Both the position numbers and the translations under genes were made by a program. This document shows positions 42,440 through 53,452 of a stretch of DNA of 64,000 nt, piece after piece. The DNA lies in contig JAJEKV010000028.1 of the NCBI GenBank assembly GCA_021234155.1, positions 10,184,134 to 10,248,133 of the forward strand, given 5' to 3'. Numbering within the stretch: position 1 is the stretch's first letter; each line of letters begins with the position of its first letter. Below the pieces are notes generated by a model. The model was not told where the DNA came from. It searched no databases and was given only the letters and a program-made list of their open reading frames with translations. This DNA comes from Isoetes taiwanensis (Eukaryota > Streptophyta > Lycopodiopsida > Isoetales > Isoetaceae).

Positions 42440-44109
42440 TACAAGTTTTGGTTGTTTAATTTAATTTTAGTTACTAAGCTCTCCTCTTTTCTTTTGCCCT
42501 TATAAGATCTCATCCATCACATGGGCCTTTACCTTTACAAATCCATAAACTCCCCCACACAAATAATTCCTTCCATTCTAATATCTCATCTTCTTATAGA
42601 AAATAAAACATCATTATCAAAATTTGAATATTCATCCTCCAATCTAAATAAGAGAACACCATTGACAACAGTGCCTACATGATTCTTTGATACTCCTCCA
42701 ATTCAATCAAAAAAATCTATCGTGATCTCTGAACTCCTTCTAGAAAAGCCACTACTTATTACACATGTATTTAAGCCATTTTACATTGATCGATGACAAT
42801 GAAACTTCAAACCAATTTATTGTGCAGTACCTAATGGTTACTTGATATTTTACCCATGAGGTTAGTAAGTCTTCTAAGCCCATGATCCTCCATGCTATCC
42901 TTCCAACTCTCCTAATCCCCTCCCCAAGCCTGCATTACCGCACAAAATAAACTGCTGATAAATTCCTGATTGTCAGATGAAAACCCGAACAACGCTTTGC
43001 TATTCCATTTTACTTCAAAAGATGAATTCAAATGGAAACTGGCCCATTGCAATGGTAAGCATCATACACCTCATTATAAAAGGTTTCAAACTCATAAAGC
43101 TAAACTGCTATCTAGGGCTGCGATTCTTTCAGAAAATGAATGTTCTAGAAGCTACATAGCTAAAATTAGAAACAAGCACATGGCAAGACAAAACAAGGTA
43201 CACAATGGAAACATGCACGAACAAATGGCAAATCACTCATTACAATTATGATAGATAAGGATAAACAACTTTAAAGCTTGGCCACATTCAATTGCTAAGT
43301 TGCCTATGTCATTTTTTGGCTAGATGTTTAGTTCCTCTAACAATATAATCATGTTTCCTACATTACAATCTATATATTGTCATAACGTTTGGAAACTACT
43401 TCATTATTAATGTGCAATAATGAACACTTCATAAAATTGAGCAACAACTTCTACAAAATCGACATTAATCAAAGAAAGACTAAATGGAAAATTAAGTGTA
43501 ATTATATGAAAACTTTCTCTCTTTTATCTATTCCTCAAACTAGAATTATATATACGTCCCCGTCCCCATCACATGGCAATGAAATTCACACCTTACCCTA
43601 TAACACCCTAACCTTTACCCCAACCCTGCATTTTTTTTTGTTTTTTTTTTTTTGAATATTCATTTTCCTTCTTTGTTAGAATAGAATAGAGCAGATGGTC
43701 AAATCAGGCATTATCCATCCACTTGATTTGGGCATGTTTATCCATCCACCTTGCCTTGTTAGAGCAGGTGGTCGTCAGGCATGTTTCTATCCACTTGATT
43801 TAGTGCCCTAGATAAAGAATTGCAAAATGGAAGGTTATTGAAATCATAAACTTCTTCGCAATAGGCCCACAAAAGCATTTTAGGAAATTGAAGTCAAACG
43901 AGAAATTGCCACCTGGGCTAAGTGATCCTGCCACATGTATGCATCGGATTGGCTTCACATCACCTTTGTTATCCATGAAGCCTAGCTATGGCGGTTCCGG
44001 CGAGCTATGGCGGTTCTGTCTTCAAATCTTGTTTTGCTTTTATTAATTTTCTAACTTACTGATGAATTGACGTGATTGAAATGCATTGCTTCTGGAGAAT
44101 TCGACCAAA
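42440..44109. other. No gene seen; T-tract at 43630-43653
   Basis: AT-rich with A- and C-rich stretches near 42500-42960 and a nearly pure T run at 43630-43653, which may be the reversed tail of an old retroposon. 43690-43800 contains GAGCAGATGGTCAAATCAGGC and GAGCAGGTGGTCGTCAGGC, a decayed local duplication. The mTERF promoter should lie in the last part; no TATA box was assigned. Confidence 0.4.
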
Positions 44110-45318
44110 ATGCTCAAGTGTTCCATAGCTTGGATGCCATGGAAGCAGCAGTACCAAAATCCGTCAGAACTTATTCATTGCCGATGCAGACATCATGCTT
44201 CGGGGCCTGGAAAATTGGTAGGATTCTATAAACATTTTACTGGATTTTCAAGTCTTTGGATAGATTCCTTCACCGGGGATGTGTTGGAAAGGAAATGCAG
44301 CTGGATGATGACAGAAAGTATTGGTGATGAGAGACTTGGTATTGCTGCCATACAGATGCTTGAGAAAACAGAACATGAAAAAGTGGACGTTCAACATATG
44401 GACAAATTGGAAGGTGAGGAAATTCATTCATATCGAAATTGGTCTGATAATGCTGACGGATATGAGCAACACATTTATGATGAATCGATTGTCAATAAGT
44501 TACCCCATAGCAATAACCTAAAATTGGCATCAGAAGCAACCCTTATGTTCTTAGAAAGCATTGGTGCAGATTATATGAAAGTGATCCAGAAATATCCATC
44601 TGTTATAGATTACAGTGTCCAGGACCTGAGATTAGTTCTTGATTTCCTGGAGAAGAGGGGACTAAGATGCAGAGACCTTGGAAGATTAGTAAATATGTGC
44701 CCTCAGATTCTTGGATGCAATATTGAATTGCAGCTTATGCCTGTAATGGATTTTTTATCTCAAGATGTGGGATTAAACAGGGAGCTTTTATGCAAAACCA
44801 TAAATAGATGCCCAAGGTTGCTGCTGTGTAGCGTTGAGAAACAACTTAAAAGAGCACTGAAATATTTGCAACATGTTGGATACAAGGACATCAAGCGTGT
44901 AATTGTGAATAATTCTGGCATACTCACCTTCAGTGTCACCAAGAAATTGATTCCCAGAATAAGATTTCTGCAGAACTTGGGTCTCTCATATCAGGAAACA
45001 AGGATCCTGATTGTTAGGGTTCCTGGGATCTTCAACTACAGTTTAGATAATTTGCAAAAGAAGTATGACTACTTGACAAAAGTAATGGGGAAAGATTTGT
45101 GTGATCTGAAGTCCTTTCCTAACTACTTCACCTGCAGTCTAGAACAAAAGATCATACCAAGACATGAGCTTTTATTTCAACGTCAGTTACAAGTTCCCTT
45201 TGGAAGCATGCTGATGATGAATGATAAAGATTTTAATGCTCTACTTAAACGGGCCAGGAAAAGATCTATTCCTCTCCAATACCATGGATCAAAATACACC
45301 AATCAGTGCTGTTCATGA
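44110..45318 (+). CDS. mTERF domain-containing protein, organelle-targeted (intronless)
   Basis: 402 codons from the ATG at 44110; the frame opens after a TGA at 44077 without an earlier ATG. The N-terminus (MLKCSIAWMPWKQQYQ...) is basic and poor in acidic residues, as in plastid or mitochondrial transit peptides. From about residue 145 onwards there are repeated mTERF helical units with the usual P at each turn: YPSVIDYSVQDL, CPQILGCNIELQ, CPRLLLCSVEKQ, NSGILTFSVTKK, VPGIFNYSLDNL and FPNYFTCSLEQK, about seven in all. mTERF proteins bind organelle nucleic acids and act in transcription termination, splicing or RNA processing. Which subfamily this belongs to cannot be decided from memory. It is the best-preserved cellular gene in the window. 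Confidence 0.92.
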   Translation: MLKCSIAWMPWKQQYQNPSELIHCRCRHHASGPGKLVGFYKHFTGFSSLWIDSFTGDVLERKCSWMMTESIGDERLGIAAIQMLEKTEHEKVDVQHMDKLEGEEIHSYRNWSDNADGYEQHIYDESIVNKLPHSNNLKLASEATLMFLESIGADYMKVIQKYPSVIDYSVQDLRLVLDFLEKRGLRCRDLGRLVNMCPQILGCNIELQLMPVMDFLSQDVGLNRELLCKTINRCPRLLLCSVEKQLKRALKYLQHVGYKDIKRVIVNNSGILTFSVTKKLIPRIRFLQNLGLSYQETRILIVRVPGIFNYSLDNLQKKYDYLTKVMGKDLCDLKSFPNYFTCSLEQKIIPRHELLFQRQLQVPFGSMLMMNDKDFNALLKRARKRSIPLQYHGSKYTNQCCS

Positions 45319-46048
45319 ACATGCACAGAGTGCTAACTTAATGTACCAACAAATTTCTTCTATCATTGTTGACGGCTTCATCTGCCCCTTCAAAAAAACA
45401 CATTTATGTACAATGTTGAGATTTAGGCAAACTTATGGCCCCGCAAGTTATGCAGAAGAATTTATGCAAGGCCATCCGTGTACATAACTCCATTATCAGC
45501 ATATTATTATATCCAAAACGTTTCCCTGTACATAAACTCCATTATCAGCATACTATTATCATCAAATGTAGTAACAGCAATGGCAGTCACTACAATTATT
45601 TCCAAATGATATCAGTTATCAAGTTCGGCATTTGGTTGTGGTATCTATATGGTTGTGGTATCTATAGCTAAATCTCATCGCCCATTGAACAATTGAACCA
45701 ATGCATCATCATGCCCTATAGATCTGACTTCCAATTTGGAAGTGATGACCTAATATTATTGATCAATGGATTTCTTAAAGATTTAATGTAATATCCGTAA
45801 TATAGTCTTTTCAACATTTTTCTGCAGGTTTAGATTGCCTAATGAACTTTTTTCCAAGGAACAGCATCCTGTGTGCAGCATATAATTGTAGAATCCTTTA
45901 CATTTACTTCATAGGACTACAACTGCAATGGAAAGTTAAGGCATCTTTATACATTTCAGTCATATTGCAGATCGGAAATACTACAAATTCAGAAGTTCTG
46001 GGTGAATGCAACAAGCACTCTTTGCCATGTTTGTACCTATATTGAGGA
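45319..46048. other. Intergenic, between convergent genes
   Basis: 3' flank of the mTERF gene. Two copies of CATAACTCCATTATCAGCAT / CATAAACTCCATTATCAGCA (near 45484 and 45530) form a 48-bp tandem duplication. Nothing else recognised. Confidence 0.5.
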
Positions 46049-48265
46049 CTAGGGAGGCAAAATATGCTGCTTGTTGGATCCCCCCAGAAACAAAAAGAAT
46101 TTGAAAAGGAAGGCACGCTGCCTAGGCCATAAATCCTGTGCTTCTTCTAGCTTAATCACATAACATGCTGTACCCATTTTCCAAAGCCATAACTAGAAAG
46201 ATAAGCAGGAAGGTCCCCCTGTTCAGGCAATTTAAAGTAAATTAGAAGGGTCAAATTGCAGGACGAGTAAAGATCTCTTTAATGCAGACAGTACTTACCT
46301 TCCACCATTCATGGGAATAGTCATCCAGTGCAAGCTTCCATGTAGTTTCATCTACAACATCACTGTGGCCATACTTCTTTTGTTTCCGTCTTCTTTTCTT
46401 GATCTTCATTCTTTCATCAGAATCGGCTCCAACCTTACTACTTCGAACAAAATCAATATTATTATAATTTAGCGTGGCCTCAACCAAATCATTATTAGTA
46501 AACTCTTCCACCAACCATGCAAGAAGAAACCATGATTCTAGAGCCAACCATTTAATACAAGCCCATTTATCAACAGCAAAATTATTTATTAGGGGCCTAA
46601 TATCTTCTGGATAGTTCACATCTTCGCTCCTTGCTTCTAAAACTAACTGCTTAAAAGACCTCGAAGCATCCTCCCATTCCTCTTCCCGAAGCAGTTGCAG
46701 TAATTGCCTTCCATGGTTAGTGCATGCTATAGAAATCATCATGTCTTCTAATGATAAGCATCGAGTACCCCGCATAAAGATGTTCTCCAGCCATCTTACA
46801 TCACCAAATCCAGCTGATTGCTTGCAGATCTCTGGACTGTGATCCCTTTTCTTTGTTTTCCAAGAACTTGATAGCTCTTCAGCAAGCTCATTGACAAAAT
46901 CCAAAAGTGACTTTTCAGAAATAAGATGGAGCAGTCGAGTGCAGAGAACTGAGAACATTTCATCTTCCAAATAGTCTTTCACAAGATCTGACAAAATGTA
47001 GTCATGGTCATAGATTAGCTTTTTTGATAGCTTTTCTGTAAAGTATTCAATATCCAGGAAAAGTAAGTCCCCATCTTGTAAAGAATCCCGAAGCTCTTCA
47101 CTTGTCCAAAATGAGGGAACCCTATCCAGAAAATTTTCCACAGTCCGCAATACATCTAACTCTAAAAAATAGTATGGCTTTGTTGCTACTATCACGGGAG
47201 ATTGGCCGTGATTGCCCTTCCATTCTAACTCACTCCAGCACGTGTCACGATGAATAAATGTAAAATGTGCTAATGCACGTGCACCCCACTGATGATCCAT
47301 CTCACCAGAAGTTGAAAACTTTTCAAACCACTGCTCTATTCGTTTTGGATGACCTATAAATAGAACAGAAAGAATGAGAACATCTGATATGCACCAAAGG
47401 TACAACAACCGTGACTATGAATTGATTCAAGCTTCTTTTTACTTTCTTCTAACAACGGGACACATGCAGTCAGCCTTAATTACTCCACAATTCCCTTCCA
47501 CAAACCATTTCTTTCTGCAAGTCATGATGTATAAAATAAAGACTAAAAGGTTCTGTACTGTGACAGAAATGAAGATACTACTCCAACGTATATTTATTAA
47601 AGGTTCAGGTAGAACTTAGGAAGTAATAATGAAACATCTGGTTGCCCTTTGCTTCTGCATACATATTCTTTTGTTTAATTAGTATGAGCAGACGAAAAAA
47701 TGGTGTGGTGCTAACTCGAATATGATAGTTTTTAAAAGTAGCAAGGACATAATGTACCAACAAGATGTATAATTCTTAGCAGCTAGGAATTTTTGTAATT
47801 ATTTCTGGCCATCAATTACAGTCGATTACTTCAAAGAATGTACATAATTAGCTTGCCATCTCAATGCATTTACATAAATATGAAAAGGAGGTTCTAGGCC
47901 TAGAAACTTCTATCAATTAGAGAACAAATGAACGAACCTGAGAAAAATGAGCGAATCAACGAAGGATCAGCAGACACAGCTTTGATAGCCCAGCTAGGTC
48001 GGTTCTGGCATAACATTCTCACCAACTGGCGAACAACGGCGTTTCCATCACTGTCGTTGAGCGTCGAAAGCCTACTGAAGCACCTTGCTTGAACATGGAC
48101 CGGAACTTGGAGGGCTCCAATTGAGGAGCAAAGCCAGAGGCGAGCTTCTGCTCTGTTGCCATTCAAAAGCTCTTGCACAATGGCTTCAACTCTTCCGGCC
48201 CAACTCCTAGATGGTTGCTCCTCCAGGCATGAGGAGGGAGGTGCGCCCAGCCACGGAGGAGCCAT
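46049..48265 (-). CDS. Uncharacterised plant protein, three-exon model
   Basis: Exon 1 is 48265-47938 (ATG at 48265, MAPPWLGAPPSSC), donor GTTCGT. Exon 2 is 47353-46299, acceptor TTATAG, consensus donor GTAAGT. A proposed exon 3 is 46192-46049, acceptor TTCTAG. Exons 1 and 2 join in phase to 461 codons; exon 3 adds 47 and a stop. If intron 2 is not spliced, the frame ends at 46251 instead. The protein is mostly helical, Trp-rich and acidic (FLDIEYFTEKL, DYLEDEMFSVLCTRLLHL), with a basic patch KIKKRRRKQKK late in exon 2 that could be a nuclear signal. I recognise no domain. Exons 1-2 are well supported; exon 3 is tentative. Confidence 0.72.
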
Positions 48266-49845
48266 GGATTACCACATGGTAAAACTATGGTAAAATGCAT
48301 GTAAAATACATATAATAGGGTACATAATCTTAACATACATAAGAAATTTTGAGTTCGGACCACTTCACAACCGGTGAAAGCCTAAGGGTGTTTCCCATGG
48401 GCCCAAAACCTTGAGTTTTCTTTTGGCTAGGTGTACAAACGAGACGATACGTTCCCATGAAGATTTGACCTTGAGTTTTTTTTTTTTGGCTAAACGTCCA
48501 GACGCCATGTTCCTATGAAGATTTGACCTTGCTCGGTTCAGGTTTCCGACCTTTACCAAAAGTAATACCTTAACAATTCTTTTTTGCCCAGGTCAGAAAC
48601 CTGGGTACGGCAATCTAGGTCACATCGGCCATGGGAAAGCACCCTAACCCACACATTCAATGACGGATATTAAGGGCAGCAGAAACGGCATGGAGTAGAA
48701 ATTGAAGAACATATCTGAACACCACCAGAAACCAACCCCGTGTCGCTAGCTTATAAGAGATTTGTTTGTGCACATTCGTACCATTTTTCCCTCTCCCCTT
48801 TCCCTTTGTTTTCTTTCTGTTTTTCTTTCCCTTTCATTTTTTTTCCTCTTTTCTCCTTTTTTGCAGGTTTGCACAAACACGAGTAGAGACTTTGAAGCAA
48901 TTTAAAGCTATCCATATTGCAGCCAGCTAGAATATTTGTTCAGGTGGAGAGCATTAAAATCGTTAAATTTGATCTAGGATCAGAGAAATAGATGGAAATT
49001 CTAGCGTGTTGATAGGTGATGTTGGAAGTTATGCCGACTTCAGAGAGTCTTTCGAATTGGTTTTATTTTTGCAGCAGTGTGGAGGTTTATTTGTTTTTAG
49101 TTCTGGGTCTGTTTCTGGGGTTAAATTCGTTATGTAAGCACATGAGAGAGCCATCAAATAGTAGCTTTCCTTTGCATTCAATTCCTTATCCTTTTCATTC
49201 GATTCCCCTCCAAGTTCCACATTGAGGATCTGTCGCCCATTTTTTGGAAATTTGAGAGATTCGAATTGTTTCTGCTAAAAATAAAAGAAATTACAGATGT
49301 ATGAATTTTGCCAAAGAGCTCAAACAAGAGCTTTGGCTGAGGATGTTTGGAGCCAAAGATTGAGAACGGCTTTTTGGCTAGAGTATTACATGGGGAAATT
49401 ATCCCTTCCCATCTCATAAAAATGGGCAAAGACTTGGACTTTTCCATTGGAAATCCCCTACTTCATATGTACGCCAAGCAGGGCATTTAGAGGTGGCACA
49501 TCACCTATTTGCAAGAGTGTCCAAGGACTGTACAGTGAATTGGAACTCTCTAATTGCAAGATATGCTTGGTATGGGAAGAAAAATTAAGTATTTTAGTTG
49601 TACAAGCAGTTGGAATAATTATGAAAGTCTAGAGTTAGATAGAGTAACATTTATCAGCACTACATGGGCATGTATTAGCATGGCAGCTAGAGTTCGGAAG
49701 AGAAAATCATTAGCACATAAAGGAAGGTGGTTATGATTCTGACATCCTGGTAGCTAGTACTTATCGTTGACATCTATGCAGAATGTGGTAGTATTGGAAA
49801 TGTCGTCCAGTTGTTTTATACAATGCCTCCTGCATCCCTTGTCTT
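48266..49845. other. No gene seen
   Basis: Upstream of the spliced gene. Duplicated segments around 48395-48430 and 48450-48530 share CCTTGAGTTTTCTTTTGGCTA-like text and CCATGAAGATTTGACCTTG. A pyrimidine-rich stretch at 48786-48866 ends in TTTTTTGCAGG, like a strong acceptor, but no exon follows that I recognise. Confidence 0.45.
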
Positions 49846-49849
49846 CCCT

Positions 49850-49915
49850 CTAGCGCCCCTCTAGCGCCCTCTAGCGCCCCTCTCTCTAGCATCCCTCTCT
49901 CTAGCGCCCTCACTG
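49850..49915. repeat. CTCTAGCGCCC minisatellite
   Basis: Six variants of CTCTAGCGCCC(CT) in about 65 bp, directly before the GC-rich LINE region. Confidence 0.8.
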
Positions 49916-50031
49916 CCCTTGCATAGATCCCCTTGATTTGCCCCTTTCTGGCTTTCTCTCTCTAGGGTTTACAATCTCTCTCTAGACCCAAAAACCCCCA
50001 AACCCCCAAAAGGTGCTCTGCCCGCGTTTCT

Positions 50032-50303
50032 GAGTCCCCAAATTGGATTCTAAGCACCCTTTAGGCAGCCAGAGACCCGTCAAACTTTGGAACCCCCAAA
50101 ACCCCCAAACCCCAAAAAGGTGCTCACTGCGTTTCGAGTCCCCAAATTGGATTCTAAACACCTTTTAGGCAGCCAGAGACCCGTCAAACTTTGGAACCCC
50201 CAAACCCCCAAACCCCCAAAAAGGTGCTTTGCCTGCTTTTGAGTCCCCAAATTGGATTCTAAGCACCCTTTCCGCAGCCGGAGACCCCTCAAACTTTGGA
50301 AGT
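50032..50303 (+). repeat. Tandem 104-105-bp repeat, about 2.6 copies
   Basis: GAGTCCCCAAATTGGATTCT begins at 50032, 50136 and 50241. Each unit ends in C-rich runs of (A)AACCCCC. The repeats stop just before the first LINE reading frame, so they may be the LINE 5' UTR (promoter monomers). Confidence 0.8.
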
Positions 50304-52950
50304 CATGGCCACGAAGATGGGCCACCGAAACCCAAGGCGGCCGGCCGCCAAGAAACGGTCCCGATCAGCCATCATGGACGTGGAAGAGTCATCCTCCATG
50401 AAGAAGGAGGCTCGCTAAGGCTACGGCCCCAAAGAAGGCCAGCCCTACCGGAAGGGCACAGAACTCCCCGCCTCGGCAGAGAATTGGAGCCACGCCAAAG
50501 CGGGGAGGGAGGCTAACAGTGGTTCGTATTGAGGCTAACAGCGTGCCGCCCGGCCGGGTATGGCGTGGAGATGGAGTCCCTGCACCCGTGGTGCTCAAAA
50601 GGCAACCGGTGGTCGAAGAACCGCATCACAGTTCGAGACCCGCGACGCCGACGTGGAAGATGGCCTTGGCCCGGCACACTGAAAAGTGGCAACAGGCCAA
50701 TGGGAGGTCGCTGACATGCGGGCCCGCTAGACTCGCGTGTTCATCACTCTGGACACCATGACACGGGGAGAGGGAGCGCACCAATGCAATGCAGAGACGA
50801 TGGTCACGGTGTCACCGGCCGAGGTAGAGGCGGCCACCACCATGGCATCGCCGGGCCTTGGGTCGCTCTTGGCAAGTACAGCCGAACCGGCCGGGATCTT
50901 CGTATAAGATCGAGCAGCAAGCCCGCCCTCGGCGCCCGTGTCGCCGGGCTCGAGCACGCCTCGCTACTCAAAGCACGGAGCTCCGGGGGGTTGCGGCAAC
51001 CATCCATAGACGAGCCGTGGCCCCTACCGGGTTCATAGTCACTGCAGCCGGTCGCGAGGCGAGATGGCCAAGCAGCCAGCAGGCCCTCGCAAGAGCCGTG
51101 CTCCCGACTTCATTGGGCCGAACGCCGCTCCGATCTACCCATCGCTTATAGCCTCCCGCCCGGGCAGGTTCCCCAGACTTCTTTGCCGACTCAAGCCAAC
51201 CCACGCCATCCCCACCACCACCACCACCCCGGCCAAAGGACGGCCCTCGCCCACCTTTTGACCCAGCGGGCGCGGGGGAACTCCAAGAGCGGAGCGGAGA
51301 GGCCAATCCGGTAGTTCGAGGCATGCCGTAAGCACAGCGGGGAGAGTCTCGCCCACAACATCCGAACACACATTCTCGACGGATGACATTCCCGGGCGAT
51401 TCACATTTCGAAAGCGGCCATGGGGCTCGTGGCCGTATTGTCATATTCACGGTTGCGGATGCAGTGCGTGATGCCATATTGGCGCCAGGGCGATGCTGAA
51501 GGGGACATCCTCAGACGTGGGCCGGGACCTCACACCTGCATTACAGGGCACGCAGACAGGGAGCTTGTAAGGGTCGAGGCATTCGCCACTAGGGGTGCCG
51601 CAGATTGGTTCGAGGCGGGATGCACATTTTCCCGACAAATCACTGCTGCGACCCGCAGCCCTCCTTCCGCTTCTTCTACCATGCCCCCTTCTCCTGCTCC
51701 CTCGCGACCCACGCCCTCTCACCATATCTGCCTCCGCTCCTTCTACTTCTCACTTTCGGCCTCTGCTTCCGGAGTCCTCCCCCGACTCGGTTGCGCATAC
51801 CATGGTCTGGCCGACAAATAGGAATTGTGGTCTCATGGAATTGTCGAGGCTGGACAGTCTAAACTCCGTAGCAGCCGATATGGATCTCATCTTTCTCATG
51901 GAGACATGGGAGCATCTTTGAGCCCGCGAGCTACGATGTTTACCAACATTTCTGGTCTTCAATACGCATGCGGGGCGGAGGGGTCATGGTGGAGTGGCTT
52001 GCTACTACCGGACAACCTTGGCACCTTCGGTTACCCTCCGTAAAGACAGCATTGAACCTAATAACCGGTACTTGTGGGTTCGTGTGCATAATACCAGTGG
52101 CAACCCTCTTTTTCTGGCCGCCTATTATTTCCCTCACGCGGAGAGCACCTTCTATCGCAGCCACCCCGATGCAGATAGGATGGACCCTTATGTCGATCTA
52201 TATGATGACATACAGCAGCACCAACATTTGGGTAAGGTCGTCCTTCTTGGAGATTTCAATGCACGGATAGGAGTAGAGCAATCCATGCGACTTGACCCCC
52301 TCGCTGACGATGTCCTGCAGCCTACGCCCCGCAAACAACCCGCCACGCGAGGATCGGATGACGCCCAGGTCACTCGCTTTGGCGACGGTTGCTCCTGCTA
52401 TGTGGTATTTTTGACTTGATAATTTGCAATGGCTCATCCAAAGGGCCGATTCTCGCCAATTGCACATGCATGTGACAATCGGGGGGAGGGTCTAGTGTGG
52501 TGGACTATGTGCTCAGAAGTTACAAGATATGCATCTCCTCGGTCCAAGCTTCCTGGATGGGCACAGGACATAGCGGATGAGGAGGTCGACTTCGGATCAC
52601 CTCCCACTTTATTTGGACCCGGGTTTGGCAAGCCGCCGAACCCCACTATGCCCGACCCTCGCCATCCTTAGTTGCGACTAGATTATGAGCATGCAGAGGA
52701 CTACACCGAGATGCTCATGGACGCCCCCCTCCGGTGATTCAAGCGGACCCCACACTAGAGCAAAGCAGACACGGGCCAGTGCTTTGGCGGACTTCGCCGC
52801 CGGTCGGTCAAGAACATTCCCGCAGAATCGGCGGTTTGATGCGGAGTGTAAAGAACGCAGTTTTGTAGTTCACCACATTCTCGATCCAGTGCACCTGCCA
52901 GGCCACCACACAATCATCGCCCCATCCGGCTGAGACAAACACAACAAGAG
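50304..52950 (+). mobile_element. GC-rich LINE, 5' half (ORF1-like region and endonuclease)
   Basis: An ORF1-like basic text starts at 50305 (MATKMGHRNPRRPAAKKRSR) and soon breaks. Endonuclease begins near 51815 (VVSWNCRGW), followed by MDLIFLMETW, MRGGGVMVEW and the catalytic VVLLGDFNARIG at about 52238-52273, then SSVVDYVLRS-like text near 52495. Frames alternate. No RT is reached: the sequence changes character at about 52950. Composition is similar to the minus-strand LINE at 11601-16152, possibly the same family. Confidence 0.78.
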
Positions 52951-52954
52951 AATG

Positions 52955-53420
52955 GACATTTAGCGACGTGGGCTTGCGACGTCTAAGTCACGCGGACGCC
53001 GCCAAACCACGCGTGACCATGCGACGCCACGCCGCGACATCGCCGCGATGCGGCGGTAATAACGCGACGCCCGACATCATGACCGGCAAATCTGTCGCCA
53101 CGGTGGGACGCCGGCGCCCGTGGACGGCAAAATCACACTGTGGATGTTCGGCGACGTGGACGCCGCATGCGACGTTGTGTGACACGGCAAATCTGCGGAC
53201 GCCAGTGGGACTTGGGCGCCAGTCGACGACAGTGTCACGCCAGGTGGATATTCCGCGACGCGGACGCCGCATGCGCGACGCCACGCGACATTACGTAATC
53301 CGATGACACGTCGCAAGACATTTTTGCCACGCGGTACGCCAACGAGCATGTGACTCGGCATGTGACGCCGCTATAACAAAAAAGACGCCGCAGTTTAATG
53401 GCGATATAATGCCGACGCCA
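52955..53420. repeat. GACGCC/GGCGTC-rich repeat block
   Basis: Dense short motifs (GCGGACGCCG, CGACGCC, ACGGCAAATCTG) repeat in both orientations, ending in GACGCCGCTATAACAAAA (53364-53381) and GACGCCGCAG. An almost identical GACGTCGCTATAACAAAA occurs at 63508-63525. It resembles subterminal repeats of a DNA transposon. No reading frame is credible. Confidence 0.6.
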
Positions 53421-53452
53421 AAAAATTCATTTCTTAATTGGGTGAACATGAG

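Noticed and set aside
42970-43251. 93-codon open stretch on the plus strand
   Set aside because: Low-complexity His/Lys/Asn-rich text without motif, start context or conserved neighbours.
44081-44133. Upstream ATG at 44081 as start of the mTERF gene
   Set aside because: It is in another frame and ends after a few codons; the mTERF frame has its first ATG at 44110.
48786-48870. Polypyrimidine tract plus TTTTTTGCAGG as a splice acceptor of an unseen gene
   Set aside because: No coding frame follows downstream on the plus strand.
50722-51477. Long GC-rich frames on both strands upstream of the LINE endonuclease
   Set aside because: Overlap in several frames without ORF1 motifs; treated as decayed LINE ORF1 region, not separate genes.
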